A DNA stretch of 64,000 nt, taken from Massilia timonae CCUG 45783 (GTDB taxonomy: Bacteria; Pseudomonadota; Gammaproteobacteria; Burkholderiales; Burkholderiaceae_D). A model generated the notes under the pieces. The model saw only the letters and a list, made by a program, of their open reading frames with translations, did no database searches and was not told where the DNA came from. Every line of letters begins with the position of its first letter. The stretch's first letter is position 1. Shown piece after piece: positions 18,301 through 27,566 of the stretch. The stretch covers positions 1,086,789-1,150,788 of the forward strand of contig NZ_JH992923.1 in the NCBI RefSeq assembly GCF_000315425.1, in the 5' to 3' direction. The position numbers were made by a program, and so were the translations under genes.

Positions 18301-19607
18301 TTCGCATCGGTCACCGCGACCAGTTGGCCCAGCGCATCGTAGTCGTAGCGCACCAGCTGGCGCGGGTCGCCGTCCAGGCGCACGATGCCGGCCAGGCGCT
18401 CCGGGTGCGCGGGGCAGTAATCCAGGCGCAGGTCCAGGCCACCGCTGGCGCGGATCGCCCGCACCCGCCCGGCGTCGTCGCGCGCGAATGCCTGCCACTG
18501 CCCGCAGCGGTCTTCGATGCGCTGCAACCATGCCACCGCATCCGGGCCCTGGTCGAGCTGGCCGAAGTCGTAGTAGCGCTCGTTCAGGTCGACCATGAGG
18601 TAGCGGCCGTCGCGCGCGCGGACCAGGTAGCGCTGTTCGCCCGCGCTGTACAGCGCCTGTCCGGGCGCCATGGGCGGAAAACCCGTCTCGCGCCCCTGCG
18701 CGTCGCGCAGCCAGAGCCGCTCGTCGCGCCGCTGCAGGCGCAGTTCCCATGGCAGCACCCAGCCGGCGCCCAGGCCGCCACCCGGGCTCGCATCCAGCGC
18801 GAGGTCGCTCGCATAGAAGCGCGCCAACACGATCGGCAGCGGCCCCGGCACCACGAAATCGACTTCGTCCTGGGCCAGCAACACCTTGCGGCCGGTCGCG
18901 ACCTCCACCGGCCTGCCGTAGAGTCCTCCCATCACGCGTCTGACCACCGGTTCGGCGACATAATGGCCGACCGCCTCGCCAAGCATGAAGCCGCCGATAA
19001 ACTTCGCCGCGCATGGCACGACCGCACGCGACAGGCCGCCGGCCGCCTTGACCAGTCCGGCCAGCCCGCCGACCAGGCCCGCCAGGGCGAAGGCCCAGCC
19101 GACCGTCGTGCGCAGCCACTCGGGCACCTCGTCCTCGACCGGCAGGTAGCCGACCCGGCCGCCGCCGATGAACACGTCGTGCGAGCCGTCGTCGATCTTC
19201 GCGCCGCAGGTGATGGCGTCGTCCTTGCGGGCCGCCGGCAAGCCGTTGATGAATACCGAGCCGGAACCCTCCACCACCAGTGGCGCCGGATTGTGCTTGT
19301 CGCAGATGGCCGTGCTCATGGTGGTGCAGGCCGCGCCGAGGCGGTTGACGAAGACGTCGGGCGAGGCGCTGCCGAGCGTTCCGGAGGGATTCGAGAACAT
19401 CCGGCCGATCGCTTCCCCGAGTCCGAGAATGGCGGTCGCGCCGATCCCGGCGGCCAGGCCGGCCAGCAGCGCCACGCCGAAGCCGCAGGTAAAGGTGGCG
19501 AAGGCCACGGCGGCGATCAGCGCAATGCCGATCACGGCCCCGACCAGGAAGCCTTCGAGCGCGGAGGTATGCGCGATCGGGTCGGTCAGGCGGGCGGCTT
19601 CGAACAT
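15333..19607 (-). CDS. T6SS PAAR-Rhs effector with C-terminal GIY-YIG-like nuclease tip
   Basis: This is a 1424-residue polymorphic toxin carried on the T6SS spike. The N-terminus has a prePAAR motif ([11 protein letters not shown]) and a hydrophobic pair of segments at about 20-65 that an Eag chaperone would shield. The PAAR domain follows ([11 protein letters not shown] ... [20 protein letters not shown]). Many YD/Rhs repeats form the cage from about 230 to 1290. The cage closes at [18 protein letters not shown], the standard Rhs junction. The 131-residue tip reads [19 protein letters not shown] with LLRRSREH and [11 protein letters not shown], matching the GIY, YVG, Arg and Glu positions of GIY-YIG nucleases, so it should cut DNA in rival cells. 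VgrG and EagR genes lie upstream and an Imm26 gene downstream. Confidence 0.92.
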   Translation of the reverse strand: MFEAARLTDPIAHTSALEGFLVGAVIGIALIAAVAFATFTCGFGVALLAGLAAGIGATAILGLGEAIGRMFSNPSGTLGSASPDVFVNRLGAACTTMSTAICDKHNPAPLVVEGSGSVFINGLPAARKDDAITCGAKIDDGSHDVFIGGGRVGYLPVEDEVPEWLRTTVGWAFALAGLVGGLAGLVKAAGGLSRAVVPCAAKFIGGFMLGEAVGHYVAEPVVRRVMGGLYGRPVEVATGRKVLLAQDEVDFVVPGPLPIVLARFYASDLALDASPGGGLGAGWVLPWELRLQRRDERLWLRDAQGRETGFPPMAPGQALYSAGEQRYLVRARDGRYLMVDLNERYYDFGQLDQGPDAVAWLQRIEDRCGQWQAFARDDAGRVRAIRASGGLDLRLDYCPAHPERLAGIVRLDGDPRQLVRYDYDALGQLVAVTDANGAVVRRFGYQNGVMTSHTGALGLVSHYAWADIGGRQRVVACWSSEGERAGFTYDLEARQTTVRDELGREACWRYDEQLRIVACTDLDGGAYRIRYDDAGQPTHIALPGERSVAFEYDAAGRIVLETDPLGRRTATSYDGDSLRVTQTILPGGARWRAGYDHLGRLLNTTDPLGRVERHEYAPGLGPWPVAHVDARGARRTMAWNALGQLTAYTDCSGKTTRYAYDAAGYLETVTDALGQQTRFERLPTGEPARIILPDGSVQEFAYDAAGLPVGQRYREVSMRWRRNARGQVVEALDPAERRLSYRYDPRGRLVELASGPDTRYDFAYDSGDRLVREIRPDGVERQLGYDAAGELVELEKLGASAGDPLARARRTMRFERDGMGRLLRQTCATSVSTYAWNDADRLVAATRAPLAAGSALGVTSSSVGFDYDVAGRLLAEHGAEGTVRYELDELDNLAAIDLPHGQRIEQLCYGAGHVHQVRVGGRVVSDIERDDLHREILRTQGRIVQRTGYDVLGRRSWQAAGLLGHALGPGDGQLWRRYRYDLQGELGEVHDSVRGRIDYRYDRAGHLLRQSRAADLEDERFAWDAAGNLLDGSGKAGVDGSRGRVEGTRLKVWCDIRYEYDPWGNVSHKRKGARQDQRFTFDAEDRLTGVWTEDAQGVVETRFEYDPLGRRIACSETRRDASGLARSQRRRFVWQGLRMAQEVREGSVSSYVYSPDAMYTPLARVDAVVAGAIAGVTIDKARSSSRVYHFHTDPVGTPLELTDEAGELAWAGKYGAWGRVERGEDAMLLERTEQPLRYPGQYADKGTGLHYNTFRYYDPDVGRFVSQDPIGLSGGLNLYAYALNPTAWIDPWGWISESAPGYAVYGLYAPGSDKPYYVGVTDDLLRRSREHRLSGRMPEGAKMSPIARNVTYGTARGIEQAHIEYLGTKTGTVGFDLQQAVTYEQRGNKVASFAHDNTTRPRGRQAYFESAYRNARSTLGGGCG

Positions 19608-19618
19608 GGCGCCAGCCG

Positions 19619-20068
19619 CTAGCGCACCTGGAGCTGGAAGCTATCCAGCCAGGCCCGCCACAGCGCCTCGAAGGCGTCGTCGAACGCGCCCGGCGTCGCG
19701 GCGCTGAACACGAGCACGCGGCCGTCGCCGATGTCGAACGCGGCCTGGCGCTGGCGCACCTGTTGCGCGCCGCTGCGGTATTGGGCGTCGATGCGCATGC
19801 CGGCGTGGGCTCGTGGCCCCGGGCCGAGGCGCTCCTCGTCCCGGGCCAGCAGCTTGTGGCCCGGCAGCCGCGCCTTGAGCATGCCGAGCTGGCGCTCGAC
19901 GTAGGCGCCCAGGGTCTCCCCGCGCTCCAGCCAGTCGCGCGCGATGCTCAGGTTGGGCTGGCGCTGCGGGTCGCCTGGCACGAACAGGTTCGCGCTGCGG
20001 TCCGCGAAGCCGGGCGGCAGCGCGACGCTGCCCTCGTGCAGGTGGATTCGGACTGTCGTCTCGCTCAT
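19619..20068 (-). CDS. EagR-type T6SS effector chaperone (DUF1795)
   Basis: This 149-residue protein of the DUF1795/DcrB-like chaperone family binds the N-terminal membrane segments of PAAR-Rhs effectors and loads them on VgrG. The start [20 protein letters not shown] and the sequence RSANLFVPG...[15 protein letters not shown] are typical of the family. So is the end [18 protein letters not shown]. The ATG at 20068 was chosen because it lies just after the VgrG stop and gives the family length. The gene sits between VgrG and the Rhs gene, 11 nt before the latter, which is the standard order. Confidence 0.88.
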   Translation of the reverse strand: MSETTVRIHLHEGSVALPPGFADRSANLFVPGDPQRQPNLSIARDWLERGETLGAYVERQLGMLKARLPGHKLLARDEERLGPGPRAHAGMRIDAQYRSGAQQVRQRQAAFDIGDGRVLVFSAATPGAFDDAFEALWRAWLDSFQLQVR

Positions 20069-20088
20069 GGATGCCTCGCTCGACTGGT

Positions 20089-21990
20089 TCAGGGATTGAG
20101 GAAAATCTTGCCCGCGTTGATCACGATCTCGTCCGGCGTCAACGTGATGGTGCTGCTGCCGACGGCGAAGGTGATCTTGCGCGGCGAGACGACGGTGACC
20201 GCGCCGTCGAGCGAGGTGATGCTCACGTCGCCCTTGACGGTGCTGGTGTGGCGCCCTTCGCTCACATTGAGCGTCAGGTCGCGCCGGATGGTGTGTGTCT
20301 GCGCGCCGCCGACCGTGAGGGTGCGGTCCCCACCGATGCCTTGCGTTTGCGTACCGCCGACCTGCAGGCTGCTGTCGGCGCCGACGGTCCGGGTTTCGCT
20401 GTGCTTGACCACGGTGTCGAGGTTGCGCTCGGCCTGGACCCACAGCTGCTCGCCGCCTTTCTTGTCCTCGAAGCGGATCGCATTGGCGTTGTCGTAGCCG
20501 CCGCCCGGCGAGGAGCGCGACAGCACGCCGCTCTGGGTCTTGTTGGCCGGGAGTTCCCACGGCGGCATCGTCAGCGCGTTCGGCACCATGCCGGTGATCA
20601 GCGGCCGGTCCGGATCGCCGCCCAGGAAGGACACGATCACCTCGGCGCCGATGCGCGGGATCGAGGTCATGCCGAAGTTGGAACCGGCCCATGGGGTGGC
20701 GACGCGGATCCAGGCCGAGCTACGCTCGTCGTGTTGGCCTTCACGGTCCCAGTGGAACTGGACGCGCACCCGCCCGAATTCGTCGGTATGGATCTCTTCG
20801 CCGCGCGGGCCGACCACGGTGGCGCTCTGGATGCCGTAGATGCGGGTCTCGTCGCAATGAAAGCCGCGGCCCGGCCGCCAGGGGATCGCGCGGCGCTGGC
20901 AGGCGACGCGGTTCTCGTAGGCCGGTTCCTCGTCCTGCGCCAGGTAGTTGTTGGTGGCGCGGTGGTGGCAGTCGAGCACGAGGAACTCGCTGGCGCCCTC
21001 GCCGCCGGTATCGAAGTGGCCGTCGAGGCGGAACCAGCGGCCCGGCATCAGGCAGCGGTTGTTGCCCGCCCCCTCGAACAGCTTGCCGCGCGCCTCGGCT
21101 TCCTCCATCCGCAGGCGCGCCAGCGCATCGCCCGCCGCCAGGCCGGCGAAGCCGTAGGCTCCCGCATAGTCGTAGGATTCGAGCGCCGGCACCTGGCCCT
21201 GGCGATTCAGGGTCGTGGTCGAGGCCAGCGCCGCGCGGCCGTTCCTGAAGTCGTAGCTGCTCACGGCGACGCTGGAAGGCACCAGTTGGCGCGCCGCCGA
21301 CCACTCGCCGATGCCGTCTTCCTCGACCGCGCCGCCGTGGCGCTGGTAGGGGACGGCCGGATCGCCGTCGATGGCGGCGGCGCGCGTCGAATCGTCGGCC
21401 AGCACCAGCCGGTGGCCGTCGGCGCCATGCTCGAACCAGTAGTAGATCCCGGCCGCCGCCCAGCGCCGCGCCAGGTAGTTCAAGTCGCTTTCGTCGAACT
21501 GGCAGGCCTGCGTCATCACGCGCTCTTCGCTCCTCACGCGCCAGTCCCAGTCGGCCAGCACGCCATAGTCGGCGAACACGCTGCGCGTCTGGTCGTACAG
21601 GCTCGCGTGGTGGAACAGGTAGTTGTCCTTGCGTAGCGCCAGAAAATCGAGCCATGGTCCCAGCCGCGCTTCGTAGAAGGCGAAGCCACCGTCGACCTTG
21701 AGCAGCGCGAAACGGAATACCCGTCCCGTGAAATGGCGCAGCGTGCCGTCGCGGCGCACCAGTTCCACGCACAGCAGCTTGCCCTGCAGGTCTTTCAGCG
21801 CAATGTGCGCGTCGTCGGACAGCAGCCCGAGCGTGTAGCTGAAGGGCCGCGACAGGCCTTCGGACGCTTCCAGCGTATCGACCAGCAGCAGCGCGGCCGG
21901 GCCGTCCCCATGCGGGAAGGAAAGCCGCAGGATGCGGTTGTGCTGGCTGAGCGTGCTGGCAAGCTCGGGGAAGCGGGTTGCATCGCGCAT
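20089..21990 (-). CDS. vgrG: Type VI secretion spike protein VgrG
   Basis: This is a 633-residue trimeric spike protein combining gp27-like and gp5-like parts. The N-terminal half includes RPFSYTLGLLSDDAHIALKDLQGK and the phage-tail-hub pattern YFWFEH. The OB-fold/gp5 part includes IHTDEFGRVRVQFHWDREG and RVATPWAGSNFGMTSIPRIGAEVIVSFLGGDPDRP, an almost universal VgrG signature. The C-terminal beta-helix (TLTVGGAQTHTIRRDLTLNV) ends at IVINAGKIFLNP with no added effector domain, so cargo is delivered through PAAR-Rhs. GGAG lies 7 nt before the ATG. No sheath, baseplate or ATPase genes are in the window, so the main T6SS cluster must be elsewhere. Confidence 0.95.
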   Translation of the reverse strand: MRDATRFPELASTLSQHNRILRLSFPHGDGPAALLLVDTLEASEGLSRPFSYTLGLLSDDAHIALKDLQGKLLCVELVRRDGTLRHFTGRVFRFALLKVDGGFAFYEARLGPWLDFLALRKDNYLFHHASLYDQTRSVFADYGVLADWDWRVRSEERVMTQACQFDESDLNYLARRWAAAGIYYWFEHGADGHRLVLADDSTRAAAIDGDPAVPYQRHGGAVEEDGIGEWSAARQLVPSSVAVSSYDFRNGRAALASTTTLNRQGQVPALESYDYAGAYGFAGLAAGDALARLRMEEAEARGKLFEGAGNNRCLMPGRWFRLDGHFDTGGEGASEFLVLDCHHRATNNYLAQDEEPAYENRVACQRRAIPWRPGRGFHCDETRIYGIQSATVVGPRGEEIHTDEFGRVRVQFHWDREGQHDERSSAWIRVATPWAGSNFGMTSIPRIGAEVIVSFLGGDPDRPLITGMVPNALTMPPWELPANKTQSGVLSRSSPGGGYDNANAIRFEDKKGGEQLWVQAERNLDTVVKHSETRTVGADSSLQVGGTQTQGIGGDRTLTVGGAQTHTIRRDLTLNVSEGRHTSTVKGDVSITSLDGAVTVVSPRKITFAVGSSTITLTPDEIVINAGKIFLNP

Positions 21991-22293
21991 GGCATGTCTC
22001 CGGCAATGGCCTGCTTCCCAGCGTAATCGCCTTGCAAAAATCGTATTAGTTCTATGACAAGGTTTTACGGTATAGTGAGCAACCGCGAGTTTTGCTTCCG
22101 CTCAACTGCCGCCCGTCTGCTGATCAATCACCAGATTGAACAGACCGGCGGCCGGCCGTGCGGTACTATCGCTGAGCCGGCGTCTTTACGGAGCCGGCGG
22201 CGACGGCACGGCGGCTAACGCCGGGCCCGGCTGACTGATTAATCGAGAACACGACCGGGGCGATCGACCCCGGCGGCACAGAGACATCGACCC
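21991..22293. other. Divergent intergenic region between vgrG and the sugar symporter
   Basis: There are 303 nt between two divergent starts, so promoters for both must be here. A TATAGT box on the plus strand near 22070 is a possible -10 for the symporter, but I see no good -35 at the right distance. A GCCGGGCCCGGC palindrome occurs near 22217. No gene is seen. Confidence 0.4.
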
Positions 22294-23964
22294 ATGACCC
22301 CATTCACCACGCTCGACACCTTCGTCTTCCTGGTTTACTTCGTGGCCATCTCGGCCTATGGCATCTGGATCTACTGGCGCAAGAAGCGCAGCAGCGGCAA
22401 GGCCACCCACGATTTCTTCCTGGCGGAAGGGTCCCTCACCTGGTGGGCGATCGGGGCCTCGCTGATCGCCTCGAACATCTCGGCCGAGCAGTTCATCGGC
22501 ATGAGCGGCTCCGGCTACCGCATCGGCATGGCGATCGCCGTCTATGAACTGATGGCGGCCGTGACGCTGGTGATCGTGGCCGTGTTCTTCATGCCGGTCT
22601 ACCTCAAGAACCGCATCTACACGATGCCGCAGTTCCTCGAGCAGCGCTACGGCAAGGCGGTGGCCACCACCATGGCGGTGTTCTGGCTGGGCCTCTACGT
22701 GGTGGTGAACCTCACCGCCATCCTCTACCTCGGCGCGCTGGCGATCAGCAGCATCGCGGGCCTGGACGTGATGGCCTGCATGCTGTTCCTGGCGCTGTTC
22801 GCCACCGTGATCACGCTGGGCGGCATGAAGGTGATCGGCTACACCGACGTGGTGCAGGTGCTGTGCCTCGTGATCGGCGGCCTGGTCACCACCTGGATCG
22901 CGCTCGACCTGGTGGCGGCGCTGGCCGGCGGCCAGGGCGCCTTGCGCGGCATGAGCGAGCTGTATGTGCGCGCCGGCGAGCATTTCGACATGGTGCTCTC
23001 GCGCGACAATCCGAGCTATATGGACTTGCCGGGCCTGTCGACCATCATCGGCGGCATGCTGATCGTGAACCTCAACTACTGGGGCTGCAACCAGTACATC
23101 ATCCAGCGCGCGCTCGGCGCCGACCTGCACACCGCGCGCAAGGGCCTGCTGTTCGCCGGCTTCCTTAAACTGCTGATGCCGATCATCGTGGTCTTGCCCG
23201 GCATCGCCGCCTATGCGCTCGACCGCTCGGGCACCCTGGGCGACGCCATGCGCCCGGGCGGCGAGCTCAATCCGGACCGCGCCTATCCGACCCTGCTCGC
23301 CCTGCTCCCGGCCGGCATCAAGGGCCTGGCCTTCGCGGCGCTGACGGCGGCCGTGGTGGCCTCGCTGGCCGGCAAGGCCAACAGCATCGCCACCATCTTC
23401 ACGCTCGACATCTACAACAAGCACTTCAACCGCGAAGCCAGCGAACAGAAGATGGTGTGGATCGGCCGGGTGTCGGTGGTAGTCTCGATGGCCATTGCCG
23501 TGCTGCTGGCGCCACTGATGGGCATCGACAAGAAAGGCGGCTTCCAGTACATCCAGGAATACACCGGCTTCGTCTCGCCCGGCATCCTGGCGATGTTCCT
23601 GCTCGGCTTCTACTGGCGCAAGACCACGGCGGCGGCCGCGATGTTCGCCACCATCGGCGGCCTGGTGTTCTCGGTGTTCCTCAAGTTCCTGCCGCTGGCG
23701 ATGGACCTGTCGTTCCTGGCGCCGATCGGCTTCGCGGTCGACAACGGCGCCGGTGTCTACGAGATCCCGTTCCTCGACCGCATGCTGATCGTGTTCATCA
23801 TGGTCGTCATCGGCATGGTCGTGATGAGCAAGATGGCCGAGCAGGACGGCGCGCTCAAGCGCATGCACATCGACCGTTCGCTGTTCCGCGTCGATGGCGG
23901 CTTCGCGCTGGGCTCGGCCGTGATCTGCGTGCTGCTGGTCGCCATCTATGGCATCGGGTGGTAA
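22294..23964 (+). CDS. Sodium/sugar symporter of the SSS family (vSGLT-like)
   Basis: This is a 556-residue inner-membrane transporter with about 14 hydrophobic segments. It belongs to the solute:sodium symporter family, close to bacterial sodium/galactose and sodium/glucose carriers. Family landmarks include WWAIGASLIASNISAEQFIG near residue 50, MPQFLEQRYGKAVATTMAVFW, NYWGCNQYIIQRALGA near 266, and ALTAAVVASLAGKANSIATIFT in the sodium-site region. It is the first gene of a plus-strand unit with galT and galK, which makes galactose the likely substrate. A second sugar such as arabinose cannot be excluded. Confidence 0.92.
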   Translation: MTPFTTLDTFVFLVYFVAISAYGIWIYWRKKRSSGKATHDFFLAEGSLTWWAIGASLIASNISAEQFIGMSGSGYRIGMAIAVYELMAAVTLVIVAVFFMPVYLKNRIYTMPQFLEQRYGKAVATTMAVFWLGLYVVVNLTAILYLGALAISSIAGLDVMACMLFLALFATVITLGGMKVIGYTDVVQVLCLVIGGLVTTWIALDLVAALAGGQGALRGMSELYVRAGEHFDMVLSRDNPSYMDLPGLSTIIGGMLIVNLNYWGCNQYIIQRALGADLHTARKGLLFAGFLKLLMPIIVVLPGIAAYALDRSGTLGDAMRPGGELNPDRAYPTLLALLPAGIKGLAFAALTAAVVASLAGKANSIATIFTLDIYNKHFNREASEQKMVWIGRVSVVVSMAIAVLLAPLMGIDKKGGFQYIQEYTGFVSPGILAMFLLGFYWRKTTAAAAMFATIGGLVFSVFLKFLPLAMDLSFLAPIGFAVDNGAGVYEIPFLDRMLIVFIMVVIGMVVMSKMAEQDGALKRMHIDRSLFRVDGGFALGSAVICVLLVAIYGIGW

Positions 23965-23997
23965 GCTCAAGGCCAACCGACCATGACGAGGAAAGCG

Positions 23998-25071
23998 ATG
24001 TTCAACCCTACCGACCACCCGCACCGCCGTTACGATCCGCTCGGCGGCGACTGGGTACTTGTGTCTCCCCACCGCGCCAAGCGCCCCTGGCAAGGGCAGC
24101 AGGAAGCCCCCGACCGCGCCCCCAAGCCGGCGCACGACCCGGGCTGCTACCTGTGCGCCGGCAATGTGCGCGTCAATGGCGAGCGCAATCCCGACTACCA
24201 GGGCACGTATGTGTTCGCGAACGACTTCGCGGCCCTGACACCCGACACCCCGGAGGCGCCGCCGGGCGCCGACCCGCTGTTCCAGAACATGAGCGCGCGC
24301 GGCACCAGCCGCGTGATCTGCTTCTCGCCCGACCACGCCAAATCGCTGCCGCAGCTGCCCCTGCCGGCGCTGCGCGAGGTGGTCGACACCTGGTGCGAGC
24401 AAGCCGCCGAGCTGGGCGCCAGGTACCGCTGGGTCCAGGTGTTCGAGAACAAGGGGGCGGCGATGGGCTGCTCCAACCCGCACCCGCATGGCCAGGTCTG
24501 GGCCACCAGCTTCCTGCCCGACCTGCCCGCGCGCGAAGACCGCCACCAGCGCGCCTACCACGCCGAGCACGGCCGTCCGCTGCTGCTCGACGTCGCGGAG
24601 CGCGAGGCGCAGGCGCGGGAGCGGGTGGTGGTCGAGACCGCGCACTGGCTGGCCGTGGTGCCGTACTGGGCGGCCTGGCCGTTCGAGACGCTGCTGCTGC
24701 CGCGCTTCAAGGTCGCGCGCCTGGAAGACCTGGACGACGCGCAGCGCGCCGACCTGGCGCTCGCCCTCAAGCGCCTGACCACCCGCTACGACAACCTGTT
24801 CCAGACCTCGTTCCCGTATTCGATGGGCTGGCACGGCGCGCCCTACGGGCAAGACGACGCTGACGACGGCGGGCCGGCCTGGCAGCTGCATGCCCACTTC
24901 CATCCGCCGCTGCTGCGTTCGGCCTCGGTGCGCAAGTTCATGGTCGGCTTCGAGATGCTGGCCGAGGCCCAGCGCGACCTGACGCCGGAACAGGCGGCCG
25001 CCATGCTGCGCGCCGTCTCCGACGACGTGCACTACCTCGACGCCGTTGATACCCCAGCTTCCAACCCTTGA
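23998..25071 (+). CDS. galT: Galactose-1-phosphate uridylyltransferase
   Basis: This Leloir-pathway enzyme transfers UMP between UDP-glucose and galactose-1-phosphate in the cytoplasm. The catalytic His triad motif HPHGQ lies in [15 protein letters not shown]. Zinc-type cysteines occur in GCYLCAGN, and [24 protein letters not shown] is a conserved C-terminal stretch. The ATG at 23998 was chosen over one 15 nt earlier because GAGG lies 6 nt before it. That gives 357 residues, near the usual 350. It lies 33 nt after the symporter and 7 nt before galK, so the three are almost certainly one operon. No galE or galM is seen in the window. Confidence 0.95.
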   Translation: MFNPTDHPHRRYDPLGGDWVLVSPHRAKRPWQGQQEAPDRAPKPAHDPGCYLCAGNVRVNGERNPDYQGTYVFANDFAALTPDTPEAPPGADPLFQNMSARGTSRVICFSPDHAKSLPQLPLPALREVVDTWCEQAAELGARYRWVQVFENKGAAMGCSNPHPHGQVWATSFLPDLPAREDRHQRAYHAEHGRPLLLDVAEREAQARERVVVETAHWLAVVPYWAAWPFETLLLPRFKVARLEDLDDAQRADLALALKRLTTRYDNLFQTSFPYSMGWHGAPYGQDDADDGGPAWQLHAHFHPPLLRSASVRKFMVGFEMLAEAQRDLTPEQAAAMLRAVSDDVHYLDAVDTPASNP

Positions 25072-25078
25072 GCGCACG

Positions 25079-26245
25079 ATGAACGATTCTTTGACGGCCA
25101 GAGCGGCCGACGTCTTCCTGGCAGCCTTCGGCCAGCCGGCCACGATCCGGGTCCAGGCCCCGGGCCGGGTCAACCTGATCGGCGAACATACCGACTACAA
25201 CGGCGGCCTGGTGCTGCCCTGCGCCATCGGCTACCGGACGGTGATCGTGGCGCGCCCGCGCGCCGACCGCCGCATGCGGGTGGTGGCCGCCGACTACGAC
25301 GACGCCATCGACGAATATGCGCTCGACGCGCCGATCGAACGCCTGGCCGCGCCGATGTGGGCCAATTACGTGCGCGGCGTGGTGCACGAGCTGCTGCAGC
25401 GCGAGCCCTCGGGCCACTCCTTGCCCGGCATGGACATGGTCATCGCCGGCGACGTGCCGCAAGGCGCCGGCCTGTCGTCCTCGGCCTCGCTGTCGGTGGC
25501 GGTGTGCACGCTGTTCTCCACCCTGCCCGACCACCCGGGCCTGGGCCCGATCGAGGCGGCGCTGGTGGCCCAGCGCGCCGAGAACGACTTCGTCGGCTGC
25601 AAGTGCGGCAATATGGACCAGATCAGCTCCGCCTGCGGCGTCCAGGACCACGCGCTGCTGATCGACTGCCGTTCACTGCAAGTCAGCCCGGTGCCGATCC
25701 CGGCCGGCGCGGCGATCATGATCGTCGAATCGCACATCACGCGCGGCCTGGTCGACAGCGCCTACAACACGCGCCGCGCGCAGTGCGAGCAAGCGGCGCG
25801 CCACTTCGGCGTGCCGGCCCTGCGCGACGTCGACCTGGCCACGCTGGCGGAGAAAGGCGACGGCCTCGATCCGGTCGCGCTGCGCCGCGCGCGCCACGTC
25901 GTCAGCGAGAATGCGCGCGTCGTCGCGGCGGCAGAGGCGCTGGCCGCCGGCGACCTGGAGCGCATGGGCGAGCTGATGGCGGCCTCGCATGCGTCGATGC
26001 GCGACGATTTCGAGATCACGGTGCCCGCCATCGACCGCCTGGTCGACATCGTCAAGGACGCGATCGGCGATGCCGGCGGCGTGCGCATGACCGGCGGCGG
26101 CTTCGGCGGCTGCGTGGTGGCGCTGGTGCCGGAAGCATTGGTGGAGGTCGCGCGGCTGGCGCTGGCGCGCGACTACCGGGCGCCGAACGGCGCGCAAGCC
26201 ACCGTGCACGTCTGCCGCGCGGCGGCCGGCGCCGGCAGCCTGTAG
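25079..26245 (+). CDS. galK: Galactokinase
   Basis: This cytoplasmic GHMP-family kinase of 388 residues makes galactose-1-phosphate for GalT. The galactokinase signature GRVNLIGEHTDYNGG is near residue 30. The ATP loop is GAGLSSSASLSVA, and the third GHMP motif is MTGGGFGGCVVAL near the C-terminus. The ATG at 25079 follows the galT stop; an earlier in-frame start would overlap galT and add residues the family lacks. The gene ends 3 nt before the convergent GH28 gene, with no terminator visible between them, so the two transcripts may overlap. Confidence 0.95.
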   Translation: MNDSLTARAADVFLAAFGQPATIRVQAPGRVNLIGEHTDYNGGLVLPCAIGYRTVIVARPRADRRMRVVAADYDDAIDEYALDAPIERLAAPMWANYVRGVVHELLQREPSGHSLPGMDMVIAGDVPQGAGLSSSASLSVAVCTLFSTLPDHPGLGPIEAALVAQRAENDFVGCKCGNMDQISSACGVQDHALLIDCRSLQVSPVPIPAGAAIMIVESHITRGLVDSAYNTRRAQCEQAARHFGVPALRDVDLATLAEKGDGLDPVALRRARHVVSENARVVAAAEALAAGDLERMGELMAASHASMRDDFEITVPAIDRLVDIVKDAIGDAGGVRMTGGGFGGCVVALVPEALVEVARLALARDYRAPNGAQATVHVCRAAAGAGSL

Positions 26246-26248
26246 GCG

Positions 26249-27547
26249 CTACAACGAGACCTTCCGGCCGTTGACGATCACGTTGTCCAGCCGGACGCCG
26301 CTGGCGCCGGCGATATCGGGCCTGGGGTCGCGCAGTGCGAGCGCGATGTCCTTGAACACGATGTCGCTGATCTCGGTCTGGCCGGGATTCGGCCGGATGC
26401 GCCCGAAACCGCCGTAGCGACCCTCGATGTCCTCCAGCCGGATATTGCGCACGATCGACTTCGGCGGCGGCGCGCCCTTCAGGTCCACGTACTGCGTCCA
26501 CGGCTGCACCGAGACGATGGCGCCGCGCTCCGACTGCAGGCTCAGCTTGCGCAGGTGGACGTTCTCGTAGTGCTGGGGCGTGTCCGGGCGCAGCTTGAGC
26601 ACCGCCACGTTGAGCACGTGGCCCGTCACCCGGCAATCCTCGACCAGGATGTCGCGCACCAGGGTCGCTTCGCTGCCCAGCGTCATGACGCTGTGGCCGC
26701 GCCGGAATTCGCAGTTGCGCACATGGACGCCGACCACCGGCGGGCTGTCCTTGTCCTGCAGCGCGAACGGTCCCCTGGAGCCCTTGGCGGCGATGCAGTC
26801 GTCGGTCACCGAAAAATAACAACCGTCGATCGTCACCCGCTGACAGCTGTCGAGGTCGATCCCGTCGGTGCTCGGCGCCTGCTCGTAATCGTCCGGCACC
26901 ACGAAGCGCGCATGCTTCACCGTCACGTCCTGACAGCGGTACAGGTGCAGGTTCCAGAACTGCGAATCCTTGAAGGTCACGCCCTCGACCGTCACGCCGC
27001 GCGAGCGCTCGATCAGGGCCAGGCGCGCGCGCGGGACGCTGATGTTCGGGAAGTTGCCCGGATCCTTGTAGGCCTTGCGCAGCGTCCAGAACCGATCCCA
27101 GATCGGGCGCCCGGCGCCGTCGAGCGTGCCCTCGCCGCTGAGATGGAAACCGTCGCAGCCGTCGGCATTGACCAGCGCCGGGTTGAAGTTCTCGGCGAAG
27201 TGGCCCTCGATCCGGGTGCGCCGGACCGGAAAATGCGACAGGTCCGTCGAGCACTTGAGGACCGCCCCCTTGGCCAGGTGCAGGTGGACGCCGGGCTTGA
27301 AGAACAACGCCCCACTGACGAAGACGCCGCGCGGCACGACCACCGTCCCGCCGCCGCGCGCGGCCAGCGCATCGATCGTCTGCTGGATGGCGGCGGTGTT
27401 GACGGTCTTGTCGTCGGCCACGGCGCCGTAGGCCGTGATGTCGGACCGCTCGGCGCCCGCAGCCAGGGCCGGCGCGGCGCCGGCGCAGAATGGCGCAGCC
27501 ATGAGCGAGAGCGTCAGGCGCCGGCGAGTGGAATGCGTGTGCGGCAT
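26249..27547 (-). CDS. GH28 family pectin hydrolase (polygalacturonase-like), secreted
   Basis: This is a 432-residue right-handed beta-helix enzyme of family GH28, which hydrolyses galacturonic-acid-containing pectin. A signal peptide lies in residues 1-30 with RRRL at its start, so Tat export is possible. The start ITAYGAVADDKTVNTAAIQQTID is typical. Catalytic Asp motifs appear as STDGIDLDSC and TDDCIAAKG. The usual GHG appears as GHSVMTLGSE, and the RxK position as VLKLRP. The GHG change to GHS suggests a rhamnogalacturonan or exo-type member, not a plain polygalacturonase. AAGGAGA lies before the ATG. It follows the PL26-like gene by 19 nt in the same operon. Confidence 0.88.
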   Translation of the reverse strand: MPHTHSTRRRLTLSLMAAPFCAGAAPALAAGAERSDITAYGAVADDKTVNTAAIQQTIDALAARGGGTVVVPRGVFVSGALFFKPGVHLHLAKGAVLKCSTDLSHFPVRRTRIEGHFAENFNPALVNADGCDGFHLSGEGTLDGAGRPIWDRFWTLRKAYKDPGNFPNISVPRARLALIERSRGVTVEGVTFKDSQFWNLHLYRCQDVTVKHARFVVPDDYEQAPSTDGIDLDSCQRVTIDGCYFSVTDDCIAAKGSRGPFALQDKDSPPVVGVHVRNCEFRRGHSVMTLGSEATLVRDILVEDCRVTGHVLNVAVLKLRPDTPQHYENVHLRKLSLQSERGAIVSVQPWTQYVDLKGAPPPKSIVRNIRLEDIEGRYGGFGRIRPNPGQTEISDIVFKDIALALRDPRPDIAGASGVRLDNVIVNGRKVSL

Positions 27548-27566
27548 GATCTTGTCTCCTTGCGTG

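Noticed and set aside
22186-25173. A 995-codon minus-strand open frame across the symporter and galT
   Set aside because: It spans two genes with clear function on the plus strand and is His/Gln/Ala-rich shadow sequence.
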